In this document: positions 11,401 through 22,700 of the stretch, piece by piece
Numbering within the stretch: position 1 is the stretch's first letter
Layout: the number at the start of each line of letters is the position of its first letter
Assembly: GCF_954871325.1 (NCBI RefSeq)
Contig: NC_088778.1
Coordinates: 9,085,743 to 9,149,742, forward strand
Source of the DNA: Gordionus sp. m RMFG-2023
Lineage: Eukaryota; Nematomorpha; Gordioida; Chordodea; Parachordodidae
Reading direction: 5' to 3'
Length of the DNA: 64,000 nt
Made by a program: the position numbers and the translations under genes
The notes under the pieces: model-generated
Database searches by the model: none
Told to the model about the DNA's origin: nothing
The model's input: only the letters and a program-made list of their open reading frames with translations

Positions 11401-14400
11401 GGTTAGATGGTTCAAAATATATTAATGCTACTTGGTAATCTTTATTTTTGAAAAGTAGCTATATAAATGTTGTATAAATTAAGATTTATATTTTATAAAT
11501 ATTAGGGTTGAACGAAAATCCCCCCTTGTTTATAACCATGAGTGAGAAGAGACCAGAAAGAATGTGCATAATTTATTTTGTCATTTAAAACACTTCGCAT
11601 TTAAGGAACTTTGATGGGTAAATTAATATGAATATGTTATTATAATTTAAATAAATGTACTCATAGCAATACATTTATTTAGTGCGATAAAAGTTTCACT
11701 AAAATTTATTCTCTAAAGTATTCGCTGTTTTTCGTGGAAATAAATTTTCGTTCCAAATGTTTCGCGAAAAAAATTGCAGAATTTCGCGATATTACATTCG
11801 CTATAAAATTCCCTCACGATAAAAGTTTCGCTGAATTGACCTGATACAAGATTGCCTGAGTCCCTTGTGCTATCTTAAAAAATAAGACAAGAAAATCAAT
11901 TTGCATATAATATAAATAAAATATGTGGTGGCGATCAAATAACATAAACCTTTAAAATCAGCCTTATTTTTTTATTATAATCTCCTTGCCTTGTATAAGA
12001 CTGCGAAAAATATAAATTTTACAAAAAAAAACAAATATTGAACTTTTTAAAGAGAGTAGTAAATATAAATATACCAAAATATGCATTGTTTATATTCAGA
12101 TTAAAATTTTAAAATAAATAAAAAAAAATTATTTTTATTTACGCATCTTATGGGGGAGTGTCTAGTTCGTATCTGAACTTTTGTATTTAAATCTGTTAAT
12201 AATTTAAAAATGATTTCACGGAATCAAGGATTGATAAATAATTTATTTTTTTCGCTTTTTTTTCTTTCTTTCTAATAATGTTTAAGAAAATTGAGTATTT
12301 TCTGCCAATCTATCTAAATTTTGTTTAACCGGCTCATCCAATGTTTTAAAATCATGTTATTTGTTAGTCTGGCTTTTTTTTTGATTTTATTTTAATGTAC
12401 TTTTACTTTAAACTTATAAAGACATGCAAATAATTATGAAATAAAATATTTCAAATTCACGCGCCCACTTGTCTTAAAAATATTTTTAACCAGCCCGATC
12501 ACCCGCCCGAATGTTTAAAGTTCTTAATTTTGCCAGGGGCTAAAACCCGCCTGTTGCAGACATCTAGTACGAGCTTTGCCCAAAGGGCCATTTTTACACG
12601 AATAAAATATTAATATTAATTATATGCAAATAAGCAAATATAAAGAAGGGGACAAGAGAACGTACCTTCTTGTTTATTTAGATTAGTAAAAGTTGTTTCT
12701 TTTTTAAAAAAAAAATTATAATAAAGTTTGATTTAAGTGTTATCGATCTCGTATACATTTTGCAATTTTATTTTTTTCATAAAAAAAAATTAATGAGCAT
12801 CCCAAAATGGAGGCGGGGGGATTCAATATTCTTTCAAAGTAGATAGATAGAAATCTGTATTATTTCTGCCCAGCCCTATCTATGTTTGTCTCGCCCGGAT
12901 TACAGAAAATGGATTTAAGGAAGGGAGTTCGAACCAGATTAATGTTAAATAATGTGATATTATAAATTATAGCCAATTTCGAATTGTACTAATTATAGCT
13001 AAGATCATCTTGGGTTTAGTTTAGGAGCAGTATAATATAAGGGGTAGGAGAGAGTTCTTTTCAAATATGGATATCAAATGGCAGTCATGATAAATGAGTT
13101 GAAAATTAAGGTTAAGATTATTTACTTGTTTAGTTAGGTATATATATTAGCTTATATTAACGCTTAAGTTTAGCAAATTACAGTTAGGTGCCCCTAAATA
13201 TATATTATCCAGAGGTAGATATAGCTATTTGGTTGTTTGATCAATTTTTAAAAAAATTCGTTTGAGATTTAATGGGATCCCGGGTATCACTTTCTTATGA
13301 GAGGAACGGTAGGGTTGTAGGAAAATTTGTAGGCGAGTTTTGCTTGAAATTAATTTCTAAAAATTTGTATGCCATTATTGTGTTTTTTTAGCCTGACAAA
13401 TATTTCGCCACTTTTTGCACTTGTGCTTATTTTTACTCCTAAATATTTTAATTTGATAGCTTTTTGTAATTTGCAAGAAGTTCTAATTTCAAAACAGCTT
13501 AGAAAACTAAATTAAATTTATAGTTTCCTATTGTGATTAACATTAAATAATTGGTATAGGAAATTATTTTCTGGTATTGGTAGAGGTTTAATAATTATTT
13601 TATTTAAAATTATGTTGAATAAGATTTGAGATATTAAACAATTTTGATTGACTCCTCTTATTATGTGGCAATTTTGATGTTTGGCTAATGAATAAATTAT
13701 AAATGTGACATAAAGTTTTTGTGTTTGACATTATAGAAGGCCTTTTAGAAGTTATTGAAGGTATGATGGATAGTTTGTAGCAGTGCCATTTTTGTAATGT
13801 GTCTTTAGGGATTCTTGATTGGGTAATATGGATAAACTTTTTATTAAAATTTTGGCTTATTTTAAAACTCTTTTTAAATGTCATGAAGAGATTAGAAGTA
13901 ATAGAAGTTTGTTATTCTGTAGTTTATGACGGGTGTTTTTTTAGGGAAACTGAATAGCATAAATAAATTCTTTTCTGTAAAAGTTGTAGCTAGAGCCCAA
14001 ATTTTTAAAGATCAAACAACAATTATGTATTTAAGGATGCTTATATATAAGTGTTTGGCCTTATTCTATCTAAATATGGAACATTGTGATACCTTGGTTT
14101 ATTAATAGAAGTATTGGTCATAAAGAAAGAAGATGACATATTCATTGTTCTGGAGGATCTGGACTCGAATATGGTGAATAATAATAACCATAAAGTTATT
14201 TGTTCTTTGATATTTCAAAATTTTTAGTATAATTTTAATGCTGGTGGGCTTTAAAAATACTAATAGTTTTATATTTTAATATTTTATAATTAACAATACA
14301 ATATAAAATATTTGTCATGTTTTAATAATCTTTTATTAATACTAATTGATCATGATAATCAATTGGATATAATTAATATTTTTAATAATTTGGAAGAAAG

Positions 14401-15282
14401 GAAAAGAGGGGGATCAAAATATAATATTTAGAAATTTAGTTTATATAAAAACCAGATTCATAACTATCCTTGCAGGGTTCTAGTAAAAACTAAGTTTAGT
14501 AATCAAATAAATTTTAAATTAATTGTTAGAGCCCCTTCCCTAGAGCCAATGTTGAGATGTCCATGACTATCATATATAATAGACATTCTGTACATTGTCT
14601 AATTTTTTACTATAATTTCATTCATTTATTTTAGAAGGTTCTCAATTATTTAATTTATCTCTAGCTAAGAAATCAATTATATAGCCCATTTAGACAAGAA
14701 AAATATTTTTAATTAGATTTATATATGCTTTTAAAACAAAAAAAAAATATGAATTACCTAAACTTGATTGCCTATATTTTAAAACTTTTAATAGATCATT
14801 TGTATTGAGAATTTTTTTTTTGAAATGTATATGCAATATGAATTGTAAATAAAAATTTATTTCAAATATTTTTTGTTACTCATGTTTTATCTTTGCAGAT
14901 GTTGGATGAACATTTTCAAATTTTAATATTTCAATAAAACTTTGTTTATACCTAAAATTATGAATATTAAAAGATCAATACTAATATAATACCAATTTTT
15001 GACAATTTGTATAGATGGCATTTTTAATAAATTTTCTGGCAGATAGTTAATTTCTCTCATCATATTTGCTAACCTAACAGGGATTTCTTTTTGTAAAAAC
15101 ATAAATGACATATGTTCACTGGGATTTGATTGGCCTTTATAGTTTAAATAAATTTAAATTAAGCTATAATTCTTACCAAAATCAACAAATTGTTTTATTG
15201 ACAAAGCAGATGGCACAAATTGTGAATAATATTCTAGCATTTTTGTATAGCTCCTATACAAGCTTTTACTTAAAAATACCAT
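5472..15282 (-). CDS. Pdk: Pyruvate dehydrogenase kinase, 5' eight exons (3' part outside window)
   Basis: PDK phosphorylates the E1 subunit of the mitochondrial pyruvate dehydrogenase complex and switches it off; it acts in the matrix. Coding exons in transcript order: 15282-15177, 15134-14993, 14951-14880, 10262-10078, 8193-8107, 6968-6891, 6513-6437 and 5586-5472. All junctions are GT/AG and all phases fit, giving 287 codons. The start ATG opens a basic leader ([15 protein letters not shown]) suited to mitochondrial import. Family landmarks follow in order: [71 protein letters not shown] and the N-box NALRATIE. The sequence stops at SDKG, the start of the ATP-binding G1 box, about residue 288 of a usual ~400. 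Introns 1 and 2 are only 42 and 41 bp; intron 3 is 4.6 kb. The remaining ATP-binding exons were not found above position 1. The related kinase BCKDK fits less well at the listed motifs. Confidence 0.95.
6075..6135. repeat. Dispersed repeat, shared with 42950-43012
   Basis: This 60-bp segment in a kinase intron matches a nicastrin intron at 42950-43012 in the same orientation. Shared words include taataaaatt, aatca.tttta, tcaaatct and ataggtc/ataagtc. It is an unnamed dispersed repeat; its ends and class are not visible. Confidence 0.4.
7593..7841 (-). other. Coding-like open frame inside a kinase intron
   Basis: An open frame of 82 codons lies in the 1.14-kb intron between kinase exons 8107 and 6968, on the same strand. 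The part from about 7810 to 7690 is richer in G+C than its surroundings and reads like protein ([16 protein letters not shown], then [17 protein letters not shown]). An AG precedes SSRY. It does not resemble any part of PDK. It could be a piece of a transposon, a nested exon or an alternative exon. I do not recognise it. Confidence 0.3.
8231..8310. mobile_element. Short palindromic MITE next to a kinase exon
   Basis: The two halves are inverted copies: ggaccacgttcatagtaagc at the left and the reverse complement of gcgcttattataaacgagacc at the right, meeting at about 8265-8275. The family resembles 39058-39199, whose ends are GGCC..GGCC with TAAA on both sides. It lies 37 bp upstream (in transcript order) of the kinase acceptor at 8193. 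Confidence 0.6.
9118..9338. mobile_element. hAT-type MITE, family A copy 1
   Basis: A 221-bp element whose 13-bp terminal inverted repeats TAGTGTTGTTAAA and TTTAACAACTCTA match at 12 of 13 positions. Flanks are ttggctac and ctggctac, an 8-bp target duplication with one difference. A subterminal inverted repeat follows (gactcaatttgagtcg and aaatcggctcaaatcg). Related copies are at 31576-31794 and 56514-56733, with a partial one near 19285-19370. It carries no gene and sits in kinase intron 4. Confidence 0.8.
10305..11845. mobile_element. Foldback element with ~320-bp inverted arms
   Basis: The left arm (10305-10612) and the right arm (11505-11845) are inverted copies. The best match is accatgaatgagaagagacc (reverse strand, near 10570) against accatgagtgagaagagacc (near 11537), then gtgggtaaattaatat against atgggtaaattaatat. 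The outer ends repeat 'agcgaaa' words. The roughly 890-bp centre shows no transposase. It lies in kinase intron 3, starting about 40 bp from the exon acceptor at 10262. Confidence 0.7.
11846..14879. other. Kinase intron 3 remainder, no gene recognised
   Basis: From about 13000 to 14000 the plus strand is rich in G and T. The minus strand there has a 94-codon open frame (13600-13884) that I could not tie to a family. A patch at 12480-12560 carries 'cagcccg' and 'cgcccg' words like other degraded GC-rich transposon ends in the window. Nothing else stands out. Confidence 0.4.
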
Positions 15283-16569
15283 CTTTCGCTATAAAACAAT
15301 AAATTAGATTGCAACTTTAAAATATTTTAAGCATTTTTTAAATAAGTCTATAATTATATTATATCCATTTTTGCATGATGAATTTTTTAACTATGTGACC
15401 ATTCCAAATTATTTTTAAAAATAGCATATGTTTCAGTGAATGAATAAACGGTTTTGTTCTCTTCTTACAAGAAATAGGCCAAAATGGTTATTAATTTATT
15501 TTCATCATAGATTTATATAAAATATTAAAATAAGAATTAAGCAATGCCAAATTGTAATTAATCAATTCTTTAATGTAGACAATTAAAGTAATAAATATTT
15601 TTTGATAAATTTTTTTTTTAAATTTAAAATTCTTTTTATATAATGTTTAAAATTATGAAAACTAACTATTTATAAAAATATATAAAATTACTAAATAAAA
15701 ATAAATATATGTATTAGTATCAATGGCTCTAAAATGAGCTTAATTTAATAATGAAAATTTTCCTAAAAAACAAGTATAATTATGTTTACAAATTTCTAGT
15801 TGAAGTTTTTGTTTAAGAAATATGGATTCGCGGTTTTCGTTTATTATATTAAAATTTTCAGCAAATTATTTATTAAAATCAAAAATAAATAGATTTATAT
15901 TTGCTGCCCACTTATATTCTTTTTCCTTTTTTAAATATTTGCAAGGATACCCAATTTATAGTACATAAACAAATAAGTGCTTCTTATATTTTTCTAAACA
16001 AATAGTTATTTTAATATAATTCTAGCTAGTGTGTTTACATATTATATATTCTTATTTTATTTTCATTATGTGTAATCAGAGAACTAAAGGGGCAATATAA
16101 AATTTGGCAATAAAATATAGATTAATTTCTCTTCCTTATAACCTGCTATCAGATTACAGATACTATCCTCTAAATAAACGAGTAAACCTCATATTTCTAT
16201 TATAATAGTTAAAATAGATGATGCGTATTATAAATAGAATAATGATAGATCCAGATATCACATTAAAATAAGGTATTAGATAGTTATCCTCACCCAGTAT
16301 TATATTAAATAATAAATATATATAAATATTTAACCATATTTAATTGACATATATATTAATCCATAATGTATAATATATTTAATATATTGTCACTTCATTA
16401 ATTGAAAGGAAACCTACATCTCCTAGAGGTAACCACGATTTAAAGTTTCTCCCAAAAAAATTTGTCTTTGGTGTCCATTTAACTTAACTGTGTGGTGTTG
16501 CTTTCTTTTAACACCCACTCTTCTCCCACCAATTAAAATTTTGATCTCTCAAAAGAGTATAAATATTAG
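15283..16569. other. Region upstream of the kinase start, nothing recognised
   Basis: This A+T-rich DNA includes the presumed kinase promoter and 5' untranslated region. No TATA motif can be singled out because such words occur everywhere. The short 65-codon plus frame at 15105-15302 is the antisense of kinase exons 1 and 2. Confidence 0.4.
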
Positions 16570-16975
16570 CTGCTTTGGTACGATTGATCTCGCCACCCTT
16601 GTAGATTGATATCACCTAGAGTAACAATATCGTACCCCTTGTTAAATGATCTCCCATTGGAGCATTGATATCGACGGGTCGCCCCTCTCCCAATATATCT
16701 ATTTTATTGTTGATTAATCTCCCTATCAATATCGAAAGATTTCCCACCATAGTATTCCTATCGATTCTATTGTATGCTTGATCTCCCATGGTGTATCATT
16801 ATCGATACCATTGTAAGCTTGACCAGAGGAATATCGTTATTGAGTTATTGTATGCTTAATCCCTACCGGAGTATCGTTATCGAGACCATTATATGCTTGA
16901 TCTCCCATCGGAGTATTAATCTCGATGGATCTCCCGCCAAGGTTGCTATTGAGTCCTTGTAGATTGGTCGACATT
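16570..16975. repeat. Degenerate minisatellite, ~40-bp unit
   Basis: A G+C-richer block made of diverged tandem units with words such as gatctcccat, gagtat, cgttatcga, accatt and gtatgcttgat. About eight units can be traced, most clearly at 16770-16930. Units differ by many substitutions and small gaps. No protein frame or hairpin spacing suggests another role. Confidence 0.7.
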
Positions 16976-17005
16976 GTGCTTGAACGGTCGTCACGGTTAT
17001 CATAG

Positions 17006-17110
17006 AGCTAGCCAAGGGATAGCTATCACCCCTCGATGGCCCATGAGGTCACTTTTATCCAAGCTAGCCAAGAGATCGCTATCATCCTTGGATAGTCCAT
17101 GAGATAATCT
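17006..17110. repeat. Two-copy tandem repeat, ~53-bp unit
   Basis: The unit starts gctagccaagggatagctat and recurs as gctagccaagagatcgctat. Each unit also ends alike (gatggcccatgag and gatagtccatgag). It adjoins the minisatellite and likely belongs to the same block. Confidence 0.7.
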
Positions 17111-17412
17111 ATCCCTATAACCCCAATACGGCAGCATCTGTCTCGCAAAAGCCCCATTACTTTTGTCAAGGTCACGTGATTTAAGAGTTCAATGTCCCTA
17201 TATCTTTATGTTATAGTTCAATATTCTTAATCTAAAAACTCAATCTCCATGTAATTATCACTTTATCATTAATAATCCCATGTTTTACTTAAAGGTAAAA
17301 TTATAGTAAAGAAATGGCATAAGAAGTTTTAAATATTTGGTTCGTTAATATTTATTGCTTTATTAATTAATTCTTCAATTAATTTCACCAAATATAAAGA
17401 AGAAACTATAAG

Positions 17413-18012
17413 CAGGGACCCGAACCGTTGGTTCAGTTTGGTTACGATTCAGTATGTAAAAAATTATAATGGTTACGTTTTGGTTACGGTACTTAAGTAG
17501 AAATTTATAAAGGTTAGGTTCGGTGCAGTTAATTTTAAAGGATTATAAAGGTTCATTACGGTTAGAAATTTTTTTTTATTGAGGCAACACCATCTTCTAA
17601 TTTATTTTTATTATAAGCATCTATGAATTTTATATAAAAAAAGTATATAAGATTCAAAATAACTAATTTTTAAATATATTATTTGAACGTATAAGTAATA
17701 TATTTTCTAATATAAATGGATTCCTTTTTGTTCGTTGGGACGATAACACAAATTTTAGCCCCGAAAAAGCCCATTCTACAAAAACTTGTGTTTCTGAAAC
17801 CGCCAGTACTATAAGAGCTTTATATAATTCTGGATATTCAAATTATTTCCATTTCTATATAAAAACTGAACCGGTTTGAACCGGTTTAACAGTTTTTATA
17901 AAGGATCTTTTAACTCCTTCAGAAAATAATTATATCGGTTCGGTTACGTTTCAGACATTTATAACGGTTTATAGTGGTTTAACGGTTCGTTACGGCTCAC
18001 TCAGGGTCCCTG
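17413..18012. mobile_element. Non-autonomous hAT element, 600 bp
   Basis: The termini are CAGGGACCC and GGGTCCCTG, a perfect 9-bp inverted repeat of hAT type. The flanks actataag (17405-17412) and cctataag (18013-18020) are an 8-bp target duplication with one mismatch. Subterminal DNA is full of 'ggttcggttacgg' and 'gaaccggttt' motifs, as in hAT elements that bind transposase near their ends. No transposase frame remains. Confidence 0.85.
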
Positions 18013-18020
18013 CCTATAAG

Positions 18021-19766
18021 TCAAATAAAATATATCACGCCTTACGGGTGAAGTGAACCGAACTTCTGGGAATATTAACTCGGAATTTTATATAATTAAT
18101 TAGTGCTTATTTTAAAATTTTAGTTCTTTAACCTGTTTGGTAGGATAGAAAACGCATTATTGACAAAATAAAAGAAAATTGGAATCATACAAAATTGATA
18201 GATGCGATTAATATCTGAGTAAGCCAATATAATACCTTATTAATTCCAAATACATCAATCAGTTTTTCCAGTCAATATACAGAAACTATATAAGAGAAAT
18301 AACTGTAAAGGCACATCTTAGACTTAGCCTTATATATCGGATTTGAGATTGCGATTCAAAAATCAATTACATCTCAATACATTAATGGTTTTTTTACCCC
18401 GATTCAAAATATTTTAGAATATTATGATTCGACAACCTTTATAGATATCATTTATTTTTTTCGATTTATTTAGAATATATTTTGAATCGAGTTATACTTT
18501 CTAAAGTTTGATATGAATCTGTGTCTCATATTAAGATGCAGTCTTTCCTATACATAAAGTATACCAACCTCTAAAGCACTAGTACCTAAAACTTAGGCCC
18601 TTGTGTAATTCTATACATTTTAGTTTATTGATTAAATTCGTTTGGTAAAAAATAATATAAAAGTTATTAGCAAAATAAGAAAATTTTAAAATTATCAGAC
18701 TATAAATATAAATAGACAATTCAAAATATTGATCACATGTCATTATAGAGAAAATTCTCATTTGATATAAATAAAAATTAAATATAAAAGATTATTTGAT
18801 TTGATTTTTGCCTTTGAATAAGTTTTATAATTATATCGATATGGTAGAATAATCTTTAGCTTAATTATTTCTTAAATTCAGACCTTGACAGCTTGGCGGT
18901 TATATTTAATATATTTTTTCAGGCAAATCAAGTAATTTGAAAAATAAATGTGAGGAGATTATCATTTTTATGTAATTTTAAATCACAGGGATGGGTTATC
19001 TAATCTTATCTATGATTCGAAACAATTTCGCTTTGCTGAATATAATGTTCCCTACATTTTTTTGTTGCCAAAAGATTTCGAACCTTATCATTTTGTAGAG
19101 ATCATATTTTTTTTAGCTAGTAAGTGAGATAAAATGAAATCATTGGCTAACTTGGCTTTATCACGCCTCGGTCTTTCTTTATAAATCGATCTTAATAATA
19201 TTAAATAAACCTGGTGCGATAGTGTCATTAAAGAGCTTGATTTAAGTCGATTTCTAACCATCTCAATATTTGATCCAGAAAAATACAACATGCCTGAAGA
19301 TTTTGCTCATAGAAGGCTTTGGCTATATTTTTCTGGCTTAAATCGAGCCAATAAACAATACTATAATGCGAGGATTGTACCATTGTCATTTTTAACTAAA
19401 TTTGAGGCAAAATTACTTAAATATTGGGAATTGTTTTATTTAATTTTAAAGTATATTTTGTAGGCGATATAGAGAATAGAAAACCTGCAGGAGAATAGGG
19501 CCAGCCAGAGCTCTAAAATTAAGAATTGTAGCTGCATAAATGTGACCAACCCAGAATTTGTATATTTCAAAAAAAAAATTATCATCTTATTAATTGCGAA
19601 ATATTTTAATTAAATAATATATTTAAAAATTCTTTTAGATTATTCGGTTGACAAAATTTACTTTTATCAGAACACATAACAGGACGAAATGGGGAAAATA
19701 ATAATATCAAAAGAATTAGTCATTAGTGCCGATTTATATAATTTTCGTTTCTAAATTATAAATAAA
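18021..19766. other. Intergenic region with a partial MITE
   Basis: About 19285-19370 matches an internal part of MITE family A in reverse orientation (gcctgaagattttgctca, ttggctatatttttc, taaatcgagcc). It is a broken copy. Apart from this I see no gene; the 67-codon minus frame at 19088-19291 does not resemble a known protein. Confidence 0.45.
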
Positions 19767-22700
19767 TTATCCAAATCTAAAAAAAAGATTTTTTCTCGGC
19801 ATATCCCTTTTATGATCTTCGTATACATTTAATGTGATTTTCAACGTTTGTTGTTCAATGTTGGAGTCTATGTCTCTTCGAGCAATATTTTTAGTTTCTT
19901 TGTGATTACATAATACCTGTATAAAAAAATTCAAATATCAAGGATCAAAGATATAAAAATAAGCAGTCAGCAACCAAGGGGAGGAAAGGGGGAAATCTGT
20001 CACCCCTTTATAAATCATAAATATCATTTTAAGCTAATCAAAAAAATTCCCCAACCCCCCCCCCCCCCATTCTCTTCTCTCCCCTAAAAAGGTATACAAT
20101 ATATAATTAAAATGAAGAATTTGAAAGAAAAATTAGTAAAAGTTAATAACTTTTTAAAATAACGACTTATAATTCAAAATTTTTGGGGAAAAAGCTTCAA
20201 TAAAAAAAAAGTGAAAACCCAAAATTATTTTTATAAAAATCTAGTATAGCCAAATTCCTATAATAAAATGACCTTAAGATCTCCAATAAAATTTATAGTG
20301 AAAAAATTCACCCAATAATGCCCCCTCTCTTAGCAAAATCTTGGATACGTCTATGCATAATTAATTAATAAAAGTAAATTGATCATTCAATAAAAATATC
20401 ATTATTATTTCAATTGATTTTTATAATAATTTTCTTAAAATATAAAAATTTGTTCTTATCATATCAAATTTAATTATTCATCATTTTTATTAAAATAGTA
20501 TACTTTAGGAGTACAAGATATTGGACATATTTGTACTGTGCATCCGAAAGTTACGGATGAATTGTTGTCAAATCGGAAAGTATTGAAACGAAAGAAGGAA
20601 AATATGGACCCATTAATTTTTTCTTTTAGAATTGGAGATACAAATCTACGGTTGTTTTCTGAACATCTGATAATAATGAGTAAATCTTATGAAATCTATT
20701 ATCTCGCTGCCAATTAAAATAGTATTCCTTATAATTAGTCATTTCTGTATTATATAAATTATTTACACAAGAATTCAAACACATTGTGGATTCTTCTGCA
20801 AATTAATCAAATAAATATATCGCTCTCTCAATGTCTTCATAAGTAAAAAAAAATTTGATTTGTAGGTGTTTCTTACCTTCAAACTATTGAACTCTCTGTT
20901 CTCTTTTATTGTCATATATATTTTAATTAATGATTTTTTTAGTAATATCTATGTTAATGATATTATATAGAAATTTAAAGTTTATAATATTTAGAGGGTG
21001 AGTCCGAAATATATTTAAGCTTTTAGAAAAAGTTAAAAAGGACATTTTTTTGTAATCTAATATGGAATGCTTGTCATTTATAAAAGTGATACTAGAACTA
21101 GTATGTAGCCTTAGTATAATAACTTGTTATCGTCGAAGAGGATTAGCTTGAATTGTTTAGCAGGATCTTCGGCCGAACAACTTTTAATACGTATATCCAT
21201 CATTTGATCTAAAATTATTTAAAAAAATTAAAGAAAACAACACTATTTAATAGATTTATATCACAATTGTTAATATTATAATCTTTATAAATGACGTATA
21301 AAAATTGAGCAAAAAAAATATTTTTTTGATTAAAATATTTTTTTGGTTCCTACAAGTGATGCTCAAATAAGAAAAGTTGCATTCTTTATAATAATAAAGA
21401 TTTGAACCTGCAACAATCCGAAAATTTTTACGGGGCAAACCCGAACCCTCCTTAAAAATTTTTTTAACTAAGGATAATTCATATTTCAGTTTTCCTTTGG
21501 CAAAGTGTCCTACGAGCCAGGCTGGGCTAGTAAAAAAATTTTACTTGTCAAGACGGACTGGATATAAAAAATTCTAGCGGGCTGGCTTAGGATTGGAACA
21601 TGCATCTCTAATATGTATTTATCAAAATTTAACAAAAAAAAAACCTTCTCGATGCGGCAAATCAATGACCAGAGTCGCCTTTTTTCCTAACAAGAGATTA
21701 TTTGTAGGTTTGCTTTGGATATTAAAGCCTTGAACTATTTTCATATTGCATTTTGGTATGGACTTGATAGGTTGTTGCCACGGAACAACGGTCGTTGCAT
21801 GCATTCTTATAGTATTTAAAAAAACTTATTAGATGAGAATATTTTGTGACAAATAAGGTTGTTAAAATACTTTTTCATATTTTTATTTTATAGTTTTTTA
21901 AATTATATTTTTAAATTATGATGGAATAAATGGATATATGATTTATGTAGTGTTGTAAACGAACGCGTTCAAAATGAACGCGTTCGTGAACGAAGTTCGT
22001 TTTTTTGAAAAAAGGTGATGAACGGCGTTCCTTTTTTTTTGACGAACTTTGAACGTGAACGCGTTCCTTTTCTTTGATGAACGCGTTCAATTTTACGTTC
22101 GTTCAATTTTAAAAAACACTTTTTATTTTTATTTATTTGAAAAATTAATATTAATCCGCATTTTTTAACAAAAAAGTTTTATATTTTTATTTATTTGAAA
22201 AATTAACATTTAATCCAATTTTTTAATATTTTTTAATCAGCTGTTTTTACTTTTTCCTCTTTCATATTGCAATTAACGTACCATAACGTGCTACTGCTAG
22301 AGAAGATAAGATTAAAGTTTATTAATTTGAATATTTTATATTTTAATTTTAATAGATTAGCATTTGCATGGATATAAATATTTCATCATCAGATTCTGAA
22401 AATCAAAATTCAATATTAGATGAATTAGAATTACCATGGCCCAAATATCAAAAATATTTCGCTGTTTTAAAATCAATTCCGAGATATCCTTTTTATTTGA
22501 CGAGGAAGAAGAGGGCAGATTGGAGGATGATAACATAACTCAATTTTTTGAAACAATGTATAAAACATTAAATGTTTTTAATAAATTCCACCTTTTAAAA
22601 GAATTGTTTATCAAGTATAACACCGCAATCCCTTCATGTGCCCCTGTTGAGCGAGTTTTTAGTATAGCTAACGCTGTATTAACTGCCAAGCGTTCATGCC

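Noticed and set aside
13600-13884. A 94-codon minus-strand frame in kinase intron 3, considered as a gene or LINE remnant
   Set aside because: The plus strand here is GT-rich, which removes stops from the minus strand. The peptide is rich in S, K, I and N with no recognisable motif.
15105-15302. A 65-codon plus-strand frame
   Set aside because: It lies antisense to kinase exons 1 and 2 and has no splice or homology support.
16570-16975. CRISPR-like array
   Set aside because: Units diverge throughout, without constant repeats and variable spacers, and the window is a eukaryotic nuclear genome.
21352-21400. A minus-strand segment after gattgttgcag that reads [17 protein letters not shown], first taken as a ZP exon
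   Set aside because: It cannot be joined in frame to the exon at 20666. The segment at 21208-21124 ([15 protein letters not shown]) fits both neighbours in phase and matches the ZP-C domain.
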